Shown one piece after another: positions 44,623-53,565 of a stretch of 64,000 nucleotides of DNA. The notes under the pieces are model-generated. The model worked only from the letters and a program-made list of their open reading frames with translations. It made no database searches and was not told the DNA's origin. Numbering within the stretch: the stretch's first letter is position 1; every line of letters starts with the position of its first letter. Both the position numbers and the translations under genes were made by a program. Origin of the DNA: an uncultured bacterium (GTDB taxonomy: Bacteria; Edwardsbacteria; AC1; EtOH8); assembly GCA_937863685.1 (NCBI GenBank), contig CALMGM010000005.1:496001-560000 (forward strand), given 5' to 3'.

Positions 44623-45531
44623 TCATCCCAAACGCTGTCTTTTATGCAGATAAGATAATAAGGCCTTATCAAAAGGGGTTTTGGTGTCCAAGGGAACATA
44701 ATCTATGAAATCTTTCCGGCATTCCCTGTTCAGCCCCTCGCGCCAGTTGGTCACCGCCTTTTGGTATTCCGGGGCGGCGCCAGCCATATCCAGCTGGATC
44801 CTTTCCCCGGTCTCCATATCCTCAAAGGAAAGTTCGCCCGAAAACGGCAGGGACAACTCGTCATGGTCCAACAGATGGAACAAAAGTACCTCGTGCTTGA
44901 GATGTCGGAAATGTTTTAATGCTTTAAGCACGGCATTGGATCCGTCCCACAGATCGGAGATCAGAATTATCAGCCCCCGGCGTTTGAGATGTCCCGCCAG
45001 GTCGTAGAATATCTTTTCAAAATCGGTCCTGCCCCCGGGAATCTCCCTGTCCAACAGCTCCAGCATTTGACGCCAGTGGGAGCGGCGGGAGCTGGGAGCC
45101 ATGAAATTGCTGATGCCCTCCCGGAAGGTGGCCAAGCCGGCCGCATCATGCTGGTTCAGCAGCAGCAGACTCAGCGCTGCCGCCAGGCAGGCGCCGTACT
45201 GGTATTTTGATAGGCCTCCCTTTTTATGATAACCCATCGAAGCCGAACAGTCAAGCAGCAGATAGGCTTTTAGATTGGTCTCCTCCTCGAATTCCTTGAC
45301 GTAATACCGGTCGCTCCTGGCCAGGGCCTTCCAGTCAATTCTTTTTATCTCATCACCCGGCATATAGGAGCGGTATTCGGCAAACTCAACCGAAAAGCCG
45401 TGATAGGGGCTTTTATGCAGACCGGTCAGAAATCCCTCCACCACCAGCCGGGCCTTGATGTCCAGTCCCTTGATCTGGGCGATAAAATCGGGGGACAGGG
45501 AATCCTGAACTGCCGTCATGATGTTATCCAT
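44623..45531 (-). CDS. DUF58-domain protein (vWA-like)
   Basis: A protein of about 302 aa. The track start at 45564 lies well inside the MFS gene. The ATG at 45531 overlaps that gene's end by 8 nt; the ATG at 45519 is also possible. The DUF58 core YRSYMPGDEIKRIDWKALARSDRYYVKEFEEE (about 55-85) precedes a MIDAS-like LLLDCSASMGYH (about 92-103). DUF58 proteins partner MoxR ATPases and BatA/BatB proteins in envelope stress functions. A BatA-type gene lies at 18.8 kb, not adjacent. MoxR is not seen here. Confidence 0.88.
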   Translation of the reverse strand: MDNIMTAVQDSLSPDFIAQIKGLDIKARLVVEGFLTGLHKSPYHGFSVEFAEYRSYMPGDEIKRIDWKALARSDRYYVKEFEEETNLKAYLLLDCSASMGYHKKGGLSKYQYGACLAAALSLLLLNQHDAAGLATFREGISNFMAPSSRRSHWRQMLELLDREIPGGRTDFEKIFYDLAGHLKRRGLIILISDLWDGSNAVLKALKHFRHLKHEVLLFHLLDHDELSLPFSGELSFEDMETGERIQLDMAGAAPEYQKAVTNWREGLNRECRKDFIDYVPLDTKTPFDKALLSYLHKRQRLG

Positions 45532-46861
45532 GTGAAGATTCGGCTTTTTTCTGTTTGACCACAATGCCGGCCGCCACCAAGCTGAATACCGCCAGCAATA
45601 TCCCGCACCAGAACAGGGTCACCCGTTCGTGATTGGTGGTGCCCAGCCGGGGCAGAATGATCTGGGCAATGAAGCCGAAGAACAGTGAACTCAGCATGAA
45701 ACCCCCATTCAGCACAAAGTCCCGCCCCGAGAATATCCGGCCCCACAGCTTGTCGGGGGCAGACTCATGAAGCAGGGTGTCCTGGGCCACCATCACCGGT
45801 GAAAGAAAAACTCCGATCAGCAGGCCCACCGGCAGCAACTGCCAGTATGACCGGCACAGAGCGAACAGGCTGACCATGGTCCCTACTCCCAGCAGGCCCA
45901 CTACTATGATCATCCGGCGGGAGTAGCGGTGCCCCAGAAAGCCTATCGATAAAGAACCCAGCATCATGCCCAGGGCGAAGATCCCGCCCAGCACGCCAAC
46001 GCCTCCGGTGCCGGAACCGATGCTGCCCCGGATCCCTTTCTGGACGATGACCACCACCAGGGGATAAAGGGTCCCGCCGAAGATGGCCACCAGCAGCAGG
46101 GACAGCATTACGAATTTGACCTTGGGGGAGGAGAAAATCAGGGTCCACAGCTCCTTGAGGTCGGCCTTCAGGTTGTTTATCCGCCGCCGCCACAGCTGGG
46201 CCAGTTCGGGCTCCCTTTGGCTCTCGATCACTTTCTCCCCGGTCTTGAGCATGGCGATGGTGACCACCGAGATCAGGAAGGTCAGACTGTCCAGGTAGAA
46301 CCCGGCCTCCCAGGGCTGCAGCTTGAGGTGCCGCCAGAATCCGCCCACCACCAGCAGTCCGCCGCCCACGAAGCCCACCATCCCGGCCAGCTTGTTGATG
46401 AAATTCATTACCGCATTGGCGGCGAAGATCTTGTTCTGGGGCACCAGGTAGGGGATCAGCGACAGCCGGGCGGCGCTGGCGAACAGCCCCATCAGAAAGG
46501 AGATGAACACCAATGGGAACAGGATCAGCACCGAGCCGGTCACTTTCATCAGCAGGGGGATCAGCCCGATGATAATGGCCCGGCCGGCGTCGGCCGCTAT
46601 CAGCACCTTGCTCTTGGCCCGGCGGTCCACCACCACCCCCACGATGGGGCCGAACAGCAGGGCCGGCAGGGCGATGGCCACTGTGATCTGGGAATAGGCC
46701 AGCGGGGCCCGGGTGGTGTAGGCCCCGATCACCGCGATCAGGGCCATCTGGGCCAGATAATCGCCGAACTGGGAGACCAGCTGCCCGGCGGCGAACAGGG
46801 CGAACTTGGGCTCCGACAGGGCCGCGGCAAAATGTCCTGATTGTTTAGCCACCGGCCGCAC
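45524..46861 (-). CDS. MFS transporter (EntS/MFS_3 type)
   Basis: A 445-aa permease with 12 hydrophobic segments. The start LSEPKFALFAAGQLVSQFGDYLAQMAL and the loop GPIVGVVVDRRAKSKVLIAADAGRA are typical of MFS_3 exporters related to the enterobactin exporter. The GTG at 46861 follows GGGAGAAAGG; a second GTG at 46852 is possible. It overlaps the 3' end of dut by 17 nt because dut is lengthened by a repeat. The exported substrate is unknown. Confidence 0.87.
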   Translation of the reverse strand: MRPVAKQSGHFAAALSEPKFALFAAGQLVSQFGDYLAQMALIAVIGAYTTRAPLAYSQITVAIALPALLFGPIVGVVVDRRAKSKVLIAADAGRAIIIGLIPLLMKVTGSVLILFPLVFISFLMGLFASAARLSLIPYLVPQNKIFAANAVMNFINKLAGMVGFVGGGLLVVGGFWRHLKLQPWEAGFYLDSLTFLISVVTIAMLKTGEKVIESQREPELAQLWRRRINNLKADLKELWTLIFSSPKVKFVMLSLLLVAIFGGTLYPLVVVIVQKGIRGSIGSGTGGVGVLGGIFALGMMLGSLSIGFLGHRYSRRMIIVVGLLGVGTMVSLFALCRSYWQLLPVGLLIGVFLSPVMVAQDTLLHESAPDKLWGRIFSGRDFVLNGGFMLSSLFFGFIAQIILPRLGTTNHERVTLFWCGILLAVFSLVAAGIVVKQKKAESSHG

Positions 46862-47351
46862 CCTTTCTCCCTCTCCCGATGGGAGAGGGGTGGGGAGAGG
46901 TTTTCCCCACCCCGGTATGTCCGAAACCGCCTTTACCTCTTTTGGTATTATTAAGCGACTTTGCCTTGACCAGCTTCGCCTTGACCACCGGAGCTATCAC
47001 CAATTGGGCGATCCGGTCGCCGGGTTGAATGACGAAATCCTTTTTCCCCAGGTTGATCAGGATCACCCCCACCTCCCCGCGGTAATCGGCATCGATGGTG
47101 CCCGGGGCATTGACGATGGAAATGCCGTGCTTGATAGCCAGGCCGCTCCGGGGGCGGACCTGCCCTTCGTAGCCGGGAGGGATCTCCAAAGCCAGGCCGG
47201 TGGGCGCCAGGCATATCTGTCCCGGCTTTATCTTCAGGGGTTTCCTGATGGCCGCCTTAAGGTCCATCCCGGAGGAATGGGCGGTGGAATATTCCGGCAC
47301 CTGAGCCAGATCGGAGAGCAGGGATATTTTTATCTTCAGGTCTTTCATCAT
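46845..47351 (-). CDS. dut: dUTP diphosphatase with repeat-derived C-terminal extension
   Basis: A 168-aa trimeric dUTPase that cleaves dUTP to dUMP. All five motifs are present: SGMDLKA, RPRSGLA, GTIDADYRGEVGV, GDRIAQLV and the C-terminal RGKGGFGHTG. The enzyme normally ends right after motif 5; here about 20 extra residues (VGKTSPHPSPIGRGRKGAAGG) come from a palindromic repeat and run into the MFS start. The catalytic core is complete. A very good promoter lies upstream. Confidence 0.94.
   Translation of the reverse strand: MMKDLKIKISLLSDLAQVPEYSTAHSSGMDLKAAIRKPLKIKPGQICLAPTGLALEIPPGYEGQVRPRSGLAIKHGISIVNAPGTIDADYRGEVGVILINLGKKDFVIQPGDRIAQLVIAPVVKAKLVKAKSLNNTKRGKGGFGHTGVGKTSPHPSPIGRGRKGAAGG
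46862..46912. repeat. Palindromic repeat at the dut/MFS junction
   Basis: CCCTCTCCCGATGGGAGAGGG (46869-46889) plus a second hairpin GGGGTGGGGA/TTTTCCCCACCCC. It matches the insert at 32464-32484 apart from the position of one base. Confidence 0.7.
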
Positions 47352-47387
47352 AACTTTCAGGTGTTTTTCTATGTTCGATTGAACTTT

Positions 47388-47416
47388 ATTATATCAATTG
47401 CCGATAAGTTTGACAA
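47388..47416 (-). promoter_or_regulatory. Promoter of dut
   Basis: Minus strand TTGTCA, 17 nt, TATAAT (perfect -10), about 40 nt before the dut start. Confidence 0.85.
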
Positions 47417-47430
47417 TAAAATTGTTGAAT

Positions 47431-47461
47431 AAATGCAAAGGGGCGATGCTCCGATCGCCCC
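47431..47461 (-). terminator. Terminator of the aminotransferase gene
   Basis: GGGGCGAT / ATCGCCCC with a 6-nt loop, followed on the minus strand by TTTGCATTTATT, 20 nt after the aminotransferase stop. Confidence 0.7.
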
Positions 47462-47481
47462 GTGGTCAGATTTTTCCGGGA

Positions 47482-48708
47482 TCATTTCCGGCGGTTGTAA
47501 GCCTCGATCCCCTTGGCCAGTACTTTCAGGGCCTTACGCAGGTCGCCCTCGTTAAGCACATAGGCCAGGCGGACCTCCTGCTTGCCCTGGCCCGGCGTGG
47601 CGTAAAAGCCGTCGCCCGGGGCCACCATGGTGGTGGCGCCCTCATGCGAGAAATCGGTCAGCATCCACTGGGCAAACTTGTCGGAATCGTCGATCGGCAG
47701 ATGGGGCATAATATAAAAGGCACCGGCCGGTTTTTTGAAGATGGCCCCCGGTATCTTGGCCAGCTCCTCGCAGACCACATCTCGGCGACGCTGGTACTCG
47801 GTGATCATCTTCTTGAGGTATTTGTCGATGGTCTGGTATCCGGCGATGGCTCCCACCTGCTCGATGGTGGGCGGGCACAGCCGGGCCTGCCCGAACTTTA
47901 GCATGGTCTGCATGATCTCGGGATTGCGGCACACCACGCAGCCCACCCGGGCCCCGCAGGCCGAAAAACGCTTGGAGATGGAGTCCATCATGATGGCCCT
48001 ATCCTCTACCCCCGGGATATGCAGGATGCTGGTGTGGTAGCCGCCATCGTAAGTGAACTCCCGGTAGACCTCATCGGCCAGCAGCCACAGGTTCTTCTCC
48101 CTGGCCAGGCCGGCCAGCATCTCCAGATCCTTTCTGGAAAAGAGGGCCCCGGTTGGGTTGTTGGGCGAACAGTACATGATGGCCTTGGTTCTGTCGGTGA
48201 TCCGCTTGACGAATTCGGCCTTGGAAGGCAGGGCGAAACCCTCCTCCACATCGGTGGGCACCGGCACGATCTTCATGCCGGCCATGGTGGCGAAGCCGTT
48301 GTAGTTGGTGTAGAACGGCTCGGGGACCAGTATCTCATCGCCGGGATCGCCGATGGCCATCAGGGCGAAGATGATGGCCTCTGAGCCGGCGGTGGTCACC
48401 AGAACATCATCGGCGGACACCATGATATCCTGCCGTTCCAGATATTTCTTTATTTCCTGCCTGAGGGCCGGCAGGCCCTGGGAGGGCCCGTAGGCCAGCA
48501 CTTCCTCGCTGAAGTTGCGGATGGCATCCATGATGTCCTTGGGGGTGGCGATATCCGGCTGTCCGATGTTGAGATGATAGATATGGGTGCCCCTATGTCT
48601 GGCGGCGTCGGCCAGCGGCACCAGCCTTCTGATGGGAGAGGCCTGCATGCCCAGGGCCCTTTGGGACAGGCCCAGGGCCGTTTTTTTCTCTTTGCTCATT
48701 ATCGTCAT
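47482..48708 (-). CDS. Class I/II PLP aminotransferase (aspartate aminotransferase-like)
   Basis: A 408-aa fold-type I aminotransferase. It has IYHLNIGQPDIATP at the N-terminus, YGPSQGLPALR, the PLP-phosphate contact TTAGSEAI, CSPNNPTGALF, LLADEVYREF with the Asp that binds the pyridine, and the PLP lysine in SISKRFSACGARVG (about residue 250). Substrate arginine is in the C-terminal QEVRLAYV. Subgroup I-gamma aspartate or broad-range transaminase is likely. It follows the M16 protease gene by 28 nt. Confidence 0.92.
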   Translation of the reverse strand: MTIMSKEKKTALGLSQRALGMQASPIRRLVPLADAARHRGTHIYHLNIGQPDIATPKDIMDAIRNFSEEVLAYGPSQGLPALRQEIKKYLERQDIMVSADDVLVTTAGSEAIIFALMAIGDPGDEILVPEPFYTNYNGFATMAGMKIVPVPTDVEEGFALPSKAEFVKRITDRTKAIMYCSPNNPTGALFSRKDLEMLAGLAREKNLWLLADEVYREFTYDGGYHTSILHIPGVEDRAIMMDSISKRFSACGARVGCVVCRNPEIMQTMLKFGQARLCPPTIEQVGAIAGYQTIDKYLKKMITEYQRRRDVVCEELAKIPGAIFKKPAGAFYIMPHLPIDDSDKFAQWMLTDFSHEGATTMVAPGDGFYATPGQGKQEVRLAYVLNEGDLRKALKVLAKGIEAYNRRK

Positions 48709-48736
48709 CCTATAAACTTGAATTTATAAATTTCTC

Positions 48737-50020
48737 TTAACCGACCTGAAGCATCTCCCTCAGTTGCGGCAATGAAATATCCTTGGCTGATACCGGCCCC
48801 AGAACCGCCGCCGCCAAAGCCTCGGGACGGATCACCCTTTGGGCGATCGCCAAAAGGTCATCGGCCGTGACCGCATCGATCTTAGCCAGGGTCTGCCCCA
48901 GGTCCAGGTAGGGCTCCCGGTTTATCTCCATCTTAGCCAAGCGCATCATCCGGTTGGAGGTGCTCTCCAGACCCAGCATCAGATTGCCTTTGAGCTGAGA
49001 CTTGGCGTTGGCCAGTTCCTCCGGCGAGGGCGGCTCCACCAGCAGCCGTTTGAATTCGGCCAGGGTGGTTTCCAAAGATCTTCTGGTCTGCTCCGCCGCC
49101 ACCCCCAGGTAGACCCCGAATATCCCGGTATCGCAGTACAGGTCGGCGAATGAATAGATGGAATAGGCCAAACCCTCCTCCTCCCGGATTTTTTGAAACA
49201 GCCGGGAACTCATTCCTCCCCCGAAGATGGTGTTCAACACCAGCAGGGCGTAACGGCCGGGATCGCCGAAAGGCGGCGCCGGCATCCCCAGGCAGATGTG
49301 CACCTGGGAGGTCTTTTTCTTTTTCACCAATAGCCCCGGGGCCTTTAGGGCGGCGGAGGCGTTCTTTTTGACGACGGGACAAGTTTGGTGCCAGCCCAGG
49401 TATCTCCGGGCCAATTGTTCCAGAGCCCGGTGTTCCACCCGCCCGGCCACCGCCAGCACCATGTTTCCGGGAAGGTAGTTCTTGCGGCGGAAGGCCTGGA
49501 GGTCAGCGATCTTGAAGGATTGACAGTTCTCACGGCTGCCCAGGATGGGATAGCTTAACGGATGCCCGTCGAACAGGGCCTCGGAAAAAAGCTCGTGGAC
49601 AATCTCGTCGGGGGTGTCCTCGACGGCCTTGATCTCCTCCAGGATGACCTGGCGTTCCTTCTCCAGGTCCCGGGGGTCGAAGCGCGGATGGGAGATGACG
49701 TCGGATAGTATGTCCACCGCCTGGGGAAGGTGCTCGTCCAGGACCCGGGCGTAGAAGCAGGTCTCCTCCTTGGAGGTGAAGGCATCCAGGTGCCCGCCGA
49801 TGGATTCCAGAAAGACGGCAATTTCCCGGGCGGTGCGGGTCCGGGTCCCCTTGAACAGCATGTGTTCTATCAGGTGGGACAGACCGTTCTGGCTTAAGCG
49901 CTCATCCCGCGATCCCCGGGCTATCCACAGGCCGACGGCCGCAGAGCGTACATGGGGGATATTCTCGCTTACCAGGGTCAGGCCGTTGGGAAGCACCGAG
50001 CGGTTGTAGGTGATGCTCAT
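48737..50020 (-). CDS. M16-family zinc protease (processing-peptidase-like)
   Basis: A 427-aa single-chain M16 peptidase. I start at the ATG at 50020 since the first 30 track residues overlie recJ. The inverted zinc motif HLIEHMLFKGT (HxxEH, about 48-58) and the distal Glu region EEIKAVEDTPDEIVHE are intact. The second half has the noncatalytic repeat (FGGGMSSRLFQKIREEEGLAYSI). It is of the PqqL/YmxG/MPP-beta type that degrades or processes peptides. It lies 36 nt after recJ. Confidence 0.9.
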   Translation of the reverse strand: MSITYNRSVLPNGLTLVSENIPHVRSAAVGLWIARGSRDERLSQNGLSHLIEHMLFKGTRTRTAREIAVFLESIGGHLDAFTSKEETCFYARVLDEHLPQAVDILSDVISHPRFDPRDLEKERQVILEEIKAVEDTPDEIVHELFSEALFDGHPLSYPILGSRENCQSFKIADLQAFRRKNYLPGNMVLAVAGRVEHRALEQLARRYLGWHQTCPVVKKNASAALKAPGLLVKKKKTSQVHICLGMPAPPFGDPGRYALLVLNTIFGGGMSSRLFQKIREEEGLAYSIYSFADLYCDTGIFGVYLGVAAEQTRRSLETTLAEFKRLLVEPPSPEELANAKSQLKGNLMLGLESTSNRMMRLAKMEINREPYLDLGQTLAKIDAVTADDLLAIAQRVIRPEALAAAVLGPVSAKDISLPQLREMLQVG

Positions 50021-50055
50021 CTGAAATCCGGCGGGTTGATGATGGCGGTTTGTTT

Positions 50056-51759
50056 TCAACGGACCTTGATGTCCTTCAGGCGGAGCTGCAGCTTCTTCTG
50101 CCCCTGCCATTCGTTCTCCTCCAGCACGAAGGCCATGTCCAGCGAGGCGTCGGGATCTTCGATCTCTTCCAGCGACTCCCCGAAGGAGAATCCGATGGTG
50201 TCGAACACCCGGTGTTTCTGCTTGACCTTGAACTTCAGGTGGTTCTTGCCCACGATATAAGGGCTGCCCACCACCCGCAGTTGCTGGCAGGCCAGCACCG
50301 GATGGCGGTTGCCTGGACCGAAGGGGGCGAATTTGGCAAAACTCCGGGCGGTGTCGAAATCCACTTCGTCCAGGTCGACCAGGGCGTCCAGCACCTGGCT
50401 GGGTATCAAATCCTCGCTGGTCAGTGTCTGCCGGGCGATCTGGTTCACCTTCCGCCGGAACTCCGGGATCTTGGCCGCTTCGATGGACATTCCGGCAGCA
50501 TACTTGTGCCCACCGAAGCCCAGCAGGTGCTCCTGGCAGCCCTTCAATGCCTCGTGCAGGTGGAAGGCGGCGATGGAGCGGGCCGAGCCCTTGCCCTTGT
50601 CGCCGTCCACCGCTATCAGGATTGTGGGGCGGTAGAACTGCTCCACCAGTCTGGAGGCCACGATGCCGATGACCCCCTGGTGCCAGGCTTCGGACTCCAG
50701 CACAATCACCATCTCCTGGTCCAGATCCACCCGCTGTTTCACCATGCCCACCGCATCGGTCAGTATCTGGTCGTCTATCTCCTTGCGTTTGCGGTTTTCC
50801 TGGTCCAGGGTTTTGGCAATGGCAAAGGCCTCGTCCTGATTCTCGGTGATCAACAGCCTTAAGGCCGTGTCGGCCTCGCCGATCCTTCCCACCGCGTTGA
50901 TCCTGGGAGCCAGCATGAACACGATCTGCCCCGAATCCAGCGGTTTCCCGGTCAGCCCGGTCACTTCCAGCAGGGCCCTGATGCCCGGTTTGGCGCTGCT
51001 GCGGATCTTCTCCAATCCATATTTTGCCAGCACCCGGTTCTCTCCGTTCAGCGGGACGATATCGGCCAGGGTGCCCAGGGCCACCAGGTCCAGATTCTCC
51101 TGCAGCTGGGCTTCATCCAGGCCCAGATGTCTATACAGACCCTGCAGCATCTTGTAGGCCACCCCCACCCCGGCCAGCTCCTTGAACTGATAACCGCAAT
51201 CCTGCCGCTTGGGATCCAACACCGCCGCCGCCTGGGGCAGGCTGTCCTTGGGTTCGTGGTGGTCGGTTATAATGCAGTCTATGCCCAGCGACCGGGCCAG
51301 CTCTACCTCCTGGTGGGCGGTGATCCCGCAGTCAACCGAAACAAGCAGCCTGACTCCGCGTTTCTGGGCCTCCTCGATCCCGCCGGGGGATATGCCGTAG
51401 CCCTCCCTGGCCCGGTTGGGAAGATAACAGCTGACCTCGCCCCCCAGGTATGACAGGGACCGCCACAACAGGGCGGTCCCGGTGATCCCGTCGACGTCAT
51501 AATCGCCGTAGATCATTATCCGTTCCTTTTCCCGCAGGGCTTTCTCCAGCCGGATCACGGTGATGTCCATGTCTTTCATGGTGAAGGGATCATGACAATC
51601 GCTCATCCTAGGGTCCAGGAAAAGCCGGGCCTCCTGTGCATTTTTGACGCCCCGGGCCAGCAGCAGCCGGGCCACCAGGGGTGTCACCTCCATAGAGATG
51701 GCCAGCTCCTTTACCACTTGCTCGTCCCCGCCGGGGGGGAATATCCATTTTCTTTCCAT
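50056..51759 (-). CDS. recJ: Single-strand DNA-specific 5'-3' exonuclease RecJ
   Basis: A 567-aa RecJ. The track start (51876) lies inside rnpB; the ATG at 51759 begins MERKWIFPP with AGGAT in front. DHH domain motifs are YGDYDVDGITGTALL, SVDCGI and ITDHHEP. DHHA1 has FGGHKYAAGMSI near residue 440, followed by the OB-fold C-terminus. It acts in recombination and mismatch repair on 5' ends with Mg/Mn. It is immediately downstream of rnpB. Confidence 0.95.
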   Translation of the reverse strand: MERKWIFPPGGDEQVVKELAISMEVTPLVARLLLARGVKNAQEARLFLDPRMSDCHDPFTMKDMDITVIRLEKALREKERIMIYGDYDVDGITGTALLWRSLSYLGGEVSCYLPNRAREGYGISPGGIEEAQKRGVRLLVSVDCGITAHQEVELARSLGIDCIITDHHEPKDSLPQAAAVLDPKRQDCGYQFKELAGVGVAYKMLQGLYRHLGLDEAQLQENLDLVALGTLADIVPLNGENRVLAKYGLEKIRSSAKPGIRALLEVTGLTGKPLDSGQIVFMLAPRINAVGRIGEADTALRLLITENQDEAFAIAKTLDQENRKRKEIDDQILTDAVGMVKQRVDLDQEMVIVLESEAWHQGVIGIVASRLVEQFYRPTILIAVDGDKGKGSARSIAAFHLHEALKGCQEHLLGFGGHKYAAGMSIEAAKIPEFRRKVNQIARQTLTSEDLIPSQVLDALVDLDEVDFDTARSFAKFAPFGPGNRHPVLACQQLRVVGSPYIVGKNHLKFKVKQKHRVFDTIGFSFGESLEEIEDPDASLDMAFVLEENEWQGQKKLQLRLKDIKVR

Positions 51760-51787
51760 ATATCCTGATGTTTTTTTTCGTGAAAAA

Positions 51788-52177
51788 GGACAGGACCTGT
51801 AAGCCGAGTTCCGTATCCCGCATAGCGGGACGGCGATCATCTCTCTGGTCCCGGCCCTGGGGCCGGGATCAAGCAACCCACCCTTCCGCCTTCCGGACGG
51901 GCCGTCCTTGTACCGCTGTTTCCAGCGGGGCGGCGGAATCTATTTGGTCTTGCTCCGGCAGGGGCTTGCCATGCCCTGGAAGTTGCCTTACCAGGCGGTG
52001 AGCTCTTACCTCGCCTTTTCACCCTTGCCCCGCCGAAGCGGGGCGGTATATTCTCTGTGGCGCTTTCCGTATCCGCCGGTTGCCGGCGGATCCCCCGGTA
52101 TTCCCGGGGCTGCCTGCCCTCTGGAGCTCGGACTTTCCTCCCCGTCTAAAAGGCGGGGCGATCGCCCGGTCCTGTCC
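51788..52177 (-). ncRNA. rnpB: RNase P RNA, bacterial type A
   Basis: Minus strand, about 390 nt. P1 pairs GGACAGGACC with GGTCCTGTCC at the two ends. Conserved blocks are GAGGAAAGTCCGAGCTCC (CR I), AGAGAATA, GGTAAGAGCTCACC, the AGAGAGATGATCGCC block and the closing ACGGAACTCGGCTTACAG (CR V). TTTTT follows the 3' end. The CR I to CR V order and the P4-forming sequences are complete. The ORFs drawn over it are artefacts. Confidence 0.97.
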
Positions 52178-52185
52178 AATCGCTC

Positions 52186-52215
52186 ATTATAATTCCGGGG
52201 CGGCCTCCTTGTCAA
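52186..52215 (-). promoter_or_regulatory. rnpB promoter inside the RNase H-like gene
   Basis: Minus strand TTGACA (52210-52215), 18 nt, TATAAT (52186-52191), both perfect. The -10 overlaps the stop codon of the RNase H-like gene and the RNA starts about 9 nt on. Confidence 0.92.
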
Positions 52216-52768
52216 TGGCCAGGTTGGCCAGCCGGTCGGCCAGCCGGTTCTGAAGCCGGGGTACCGCCCGGATCTCCCACTTTTCCAGCCCGGCCAGCAG
52301 CTCCTGGACCTGGACGAAAAGCTTTTTCAGCCGGGGCTCCTTTATCCGGTAACTGCCGTTGATCTGGTTGGCCAGCAGTTCGCTGTCTGTCTGGATGGAC
52401 AGTTGGGAGAATCCCCGCTCCTTGGCCAGCCTCAGCCCAAAGATCAGGGCCTGGTATTCTGCCTCGTTGTTGGTGGCCTTGCCCAGATACTGGCTGAGCT
52501 CGGCCAGGATGTTACCGTGGCTGTCCATCAGGGCCGCCCCGGCCCCGGCCTGGCCGGGATTTCCCCGGGCCGCGCCGTCCACCGCCAGAGTCACCTGGGA
52601 AATGCCGAAATCGGTTTCGATCTTGTCGGCCAGGGCCACCAGAGCCTCCTTGAGAGTGTCCTTGGAGCAGCCCATGGACTGGGAGATGTCCTCCATGGGG
52701 TGGCCCGAGGCCACCTTCCGCAGAACTACCGAAAGTTTGGAATATATCTGGTCCTTGTCTTTGGTCAT
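52187..52768 (-). CDS. RNase H-like (RVT_3) protein with an N-terminal domain
   Basis: A 193-aa protein. Residues 1-60 are a helical segment that could be a helix-turn-helix (MEDISQSMGCSKDTLKEALVAL). The RNase HI-like fold follows with DGAARGNPGQAGAGAAL (first Asp), NNEAEYQALIFGL (Glu), QTDSELLANQING (Asp) and the last acidic position in NRLADRLAN. All four catalytic carboxylates appear present. It may cut RNA-DNA hybrids. It lies between the zinc-ribbon gene and rnpB, and its 3' end carries the rnpB promoter. Confidence 0.87.
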   Translation of the reverse strand: MTKDKDQIYSKLSVVLRKVASGHPMEDISQSMGCSKDTLKEALVALADKIETDFGISQVTLAVDGAARGNPGQAGAGAALMDSHGNILAELSQYLGKATNNEAEYQALIFGLRLAKERGFSQLSIQTDSELLANQINGSYRIKEPRLKKLFVQVQELLAGLEKWEIRAVPRLQNRLADRLANLAIDKEAAPEL

Positions 52769-52789
52769 AATGCTACCTCGATAATATTA

Positions 52790-53503
52790 CTATTGCTGGG
52801 GAGGCTGCCAGATAAGTATCCGTCCGCAGTTTTCGCAGGTTATCACCTTGTCCATGTCCCGGATGCGGTTGAGCAGTTGGGTGGGCAGGTTGCCGAAACA
52901 TCCTCCGCAGGCGCCGTTCCTGACCGTCACCACCGCGATCCCGTTGCGGGCCTTGCCGATCCTGTCGTACAGGGCCAGGATGTCCCCGGGCAGGCTGGTC
53001 AGCGCCTGCTGTTTGTTCTTCTTCATCTCATCGTTCTGAGCCGAAAAAGCAGCCGCCTCCCTGTCCAGCTCCTGTTGTTTCCCCCGGCTCTGGCTTTCAG
53101 CCAGCTTAAAGACATTCTTCTCCTCTGATTCCTGCAGGCCCAGTTTCTCCAGATTCTCCATGATGGCTAATATCTGTTCCTCGATATCGGCGATCTTCTT
53201 TTTCTCCCCCTCAATCTCATGCAGCATGGTGGAGTATTCCTTGTTGGTCTTAACCGACAATAGCTGAGTCTGGTGTTTCTTGATATTGGCCAATGTCTGC
53301 TCCACCTCCTGTTCCAGGCCTTTCCTCTGCTTGGCCAGGTCGTTCTGCTGCCGGGTCACTTCTTCCAGTCGGGACCGCGATTGTTTGAGACTTTCTTGGA
53401 TATCTGCTATATTCTTCGGGATCTGGTCCAGCCGACTTTGGTTGGCCCTGATCTGGTCATCCAGCTTTTGGATCTGGTAGATGGCTTCTAGAATTTCCTT
53501 CAT
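52790..53503 (-). CDS. Coiled-coil zinc-ribbon protein (CT398/zf-RING_7 family)
   Basis: A 237-aa protein. Residues 5-175 are a long antiparallel coiled coil (IQKLDDQIRANQSRLDQIPK). The C-terminus is a C4 zinc ribbon CGGC ... CENCG (about 198-227). This family is widespread beside rnpB or RNase H-like genes and is suggested to bind nucleic acid or the flagellar/secretion apparatus; the role is unsettled. GGAGAG precedes the ATG. A terminator lies only about 30 nt upstream of the start. Confidence 0.88.
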   Translation of the reverse strand: MKEILEAIYQIQKLDDQIRANQSRLDQIPKNIADIQESLKQSRSRLEEVTRQQNDLAKQRKGLEQEVEQTLANIKKHQTQLLSVKTNKEYSTMLHEIEGEKKKIADIEEQILAIMENLEKLGLQESEEKNVFKLAESQSRGKQQELDREAAAFSAQNDEMKKNKQQALTSLPGDILALYDRIGKARNGIAVVTVRNGACGGCFGNLPTQLLNRIRDMDKVITCENCGRILIWQPPQQ

Positions 53504-53529
53504 GTTACGACTTCTCTCCGGGTGAATTT

Positions 53530-53562
53530 AAAAAGTGCGTTCCCCTGTATCGGGAAACGCAC
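53530..53562 (-). terminator. Terminator after the 34-aa reading frame, before the zinc-ribbon gene
   Basis: Minus strand GTGCGTTTCCC / GGGGAACGCAC stem with a 6-nt loop, then TTTTTAAATT. It could act as an attenuator for the zinc-ribbon operon. Confidence 0.75.
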
Positions 53563-53565
53563 CGG

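Noticed and set aside
51837-52215. Short ORFs across 51.6-52.2 kb
   Set aside because: They overlie the RNase P RNA, whose conserved blocks explain the sequence.
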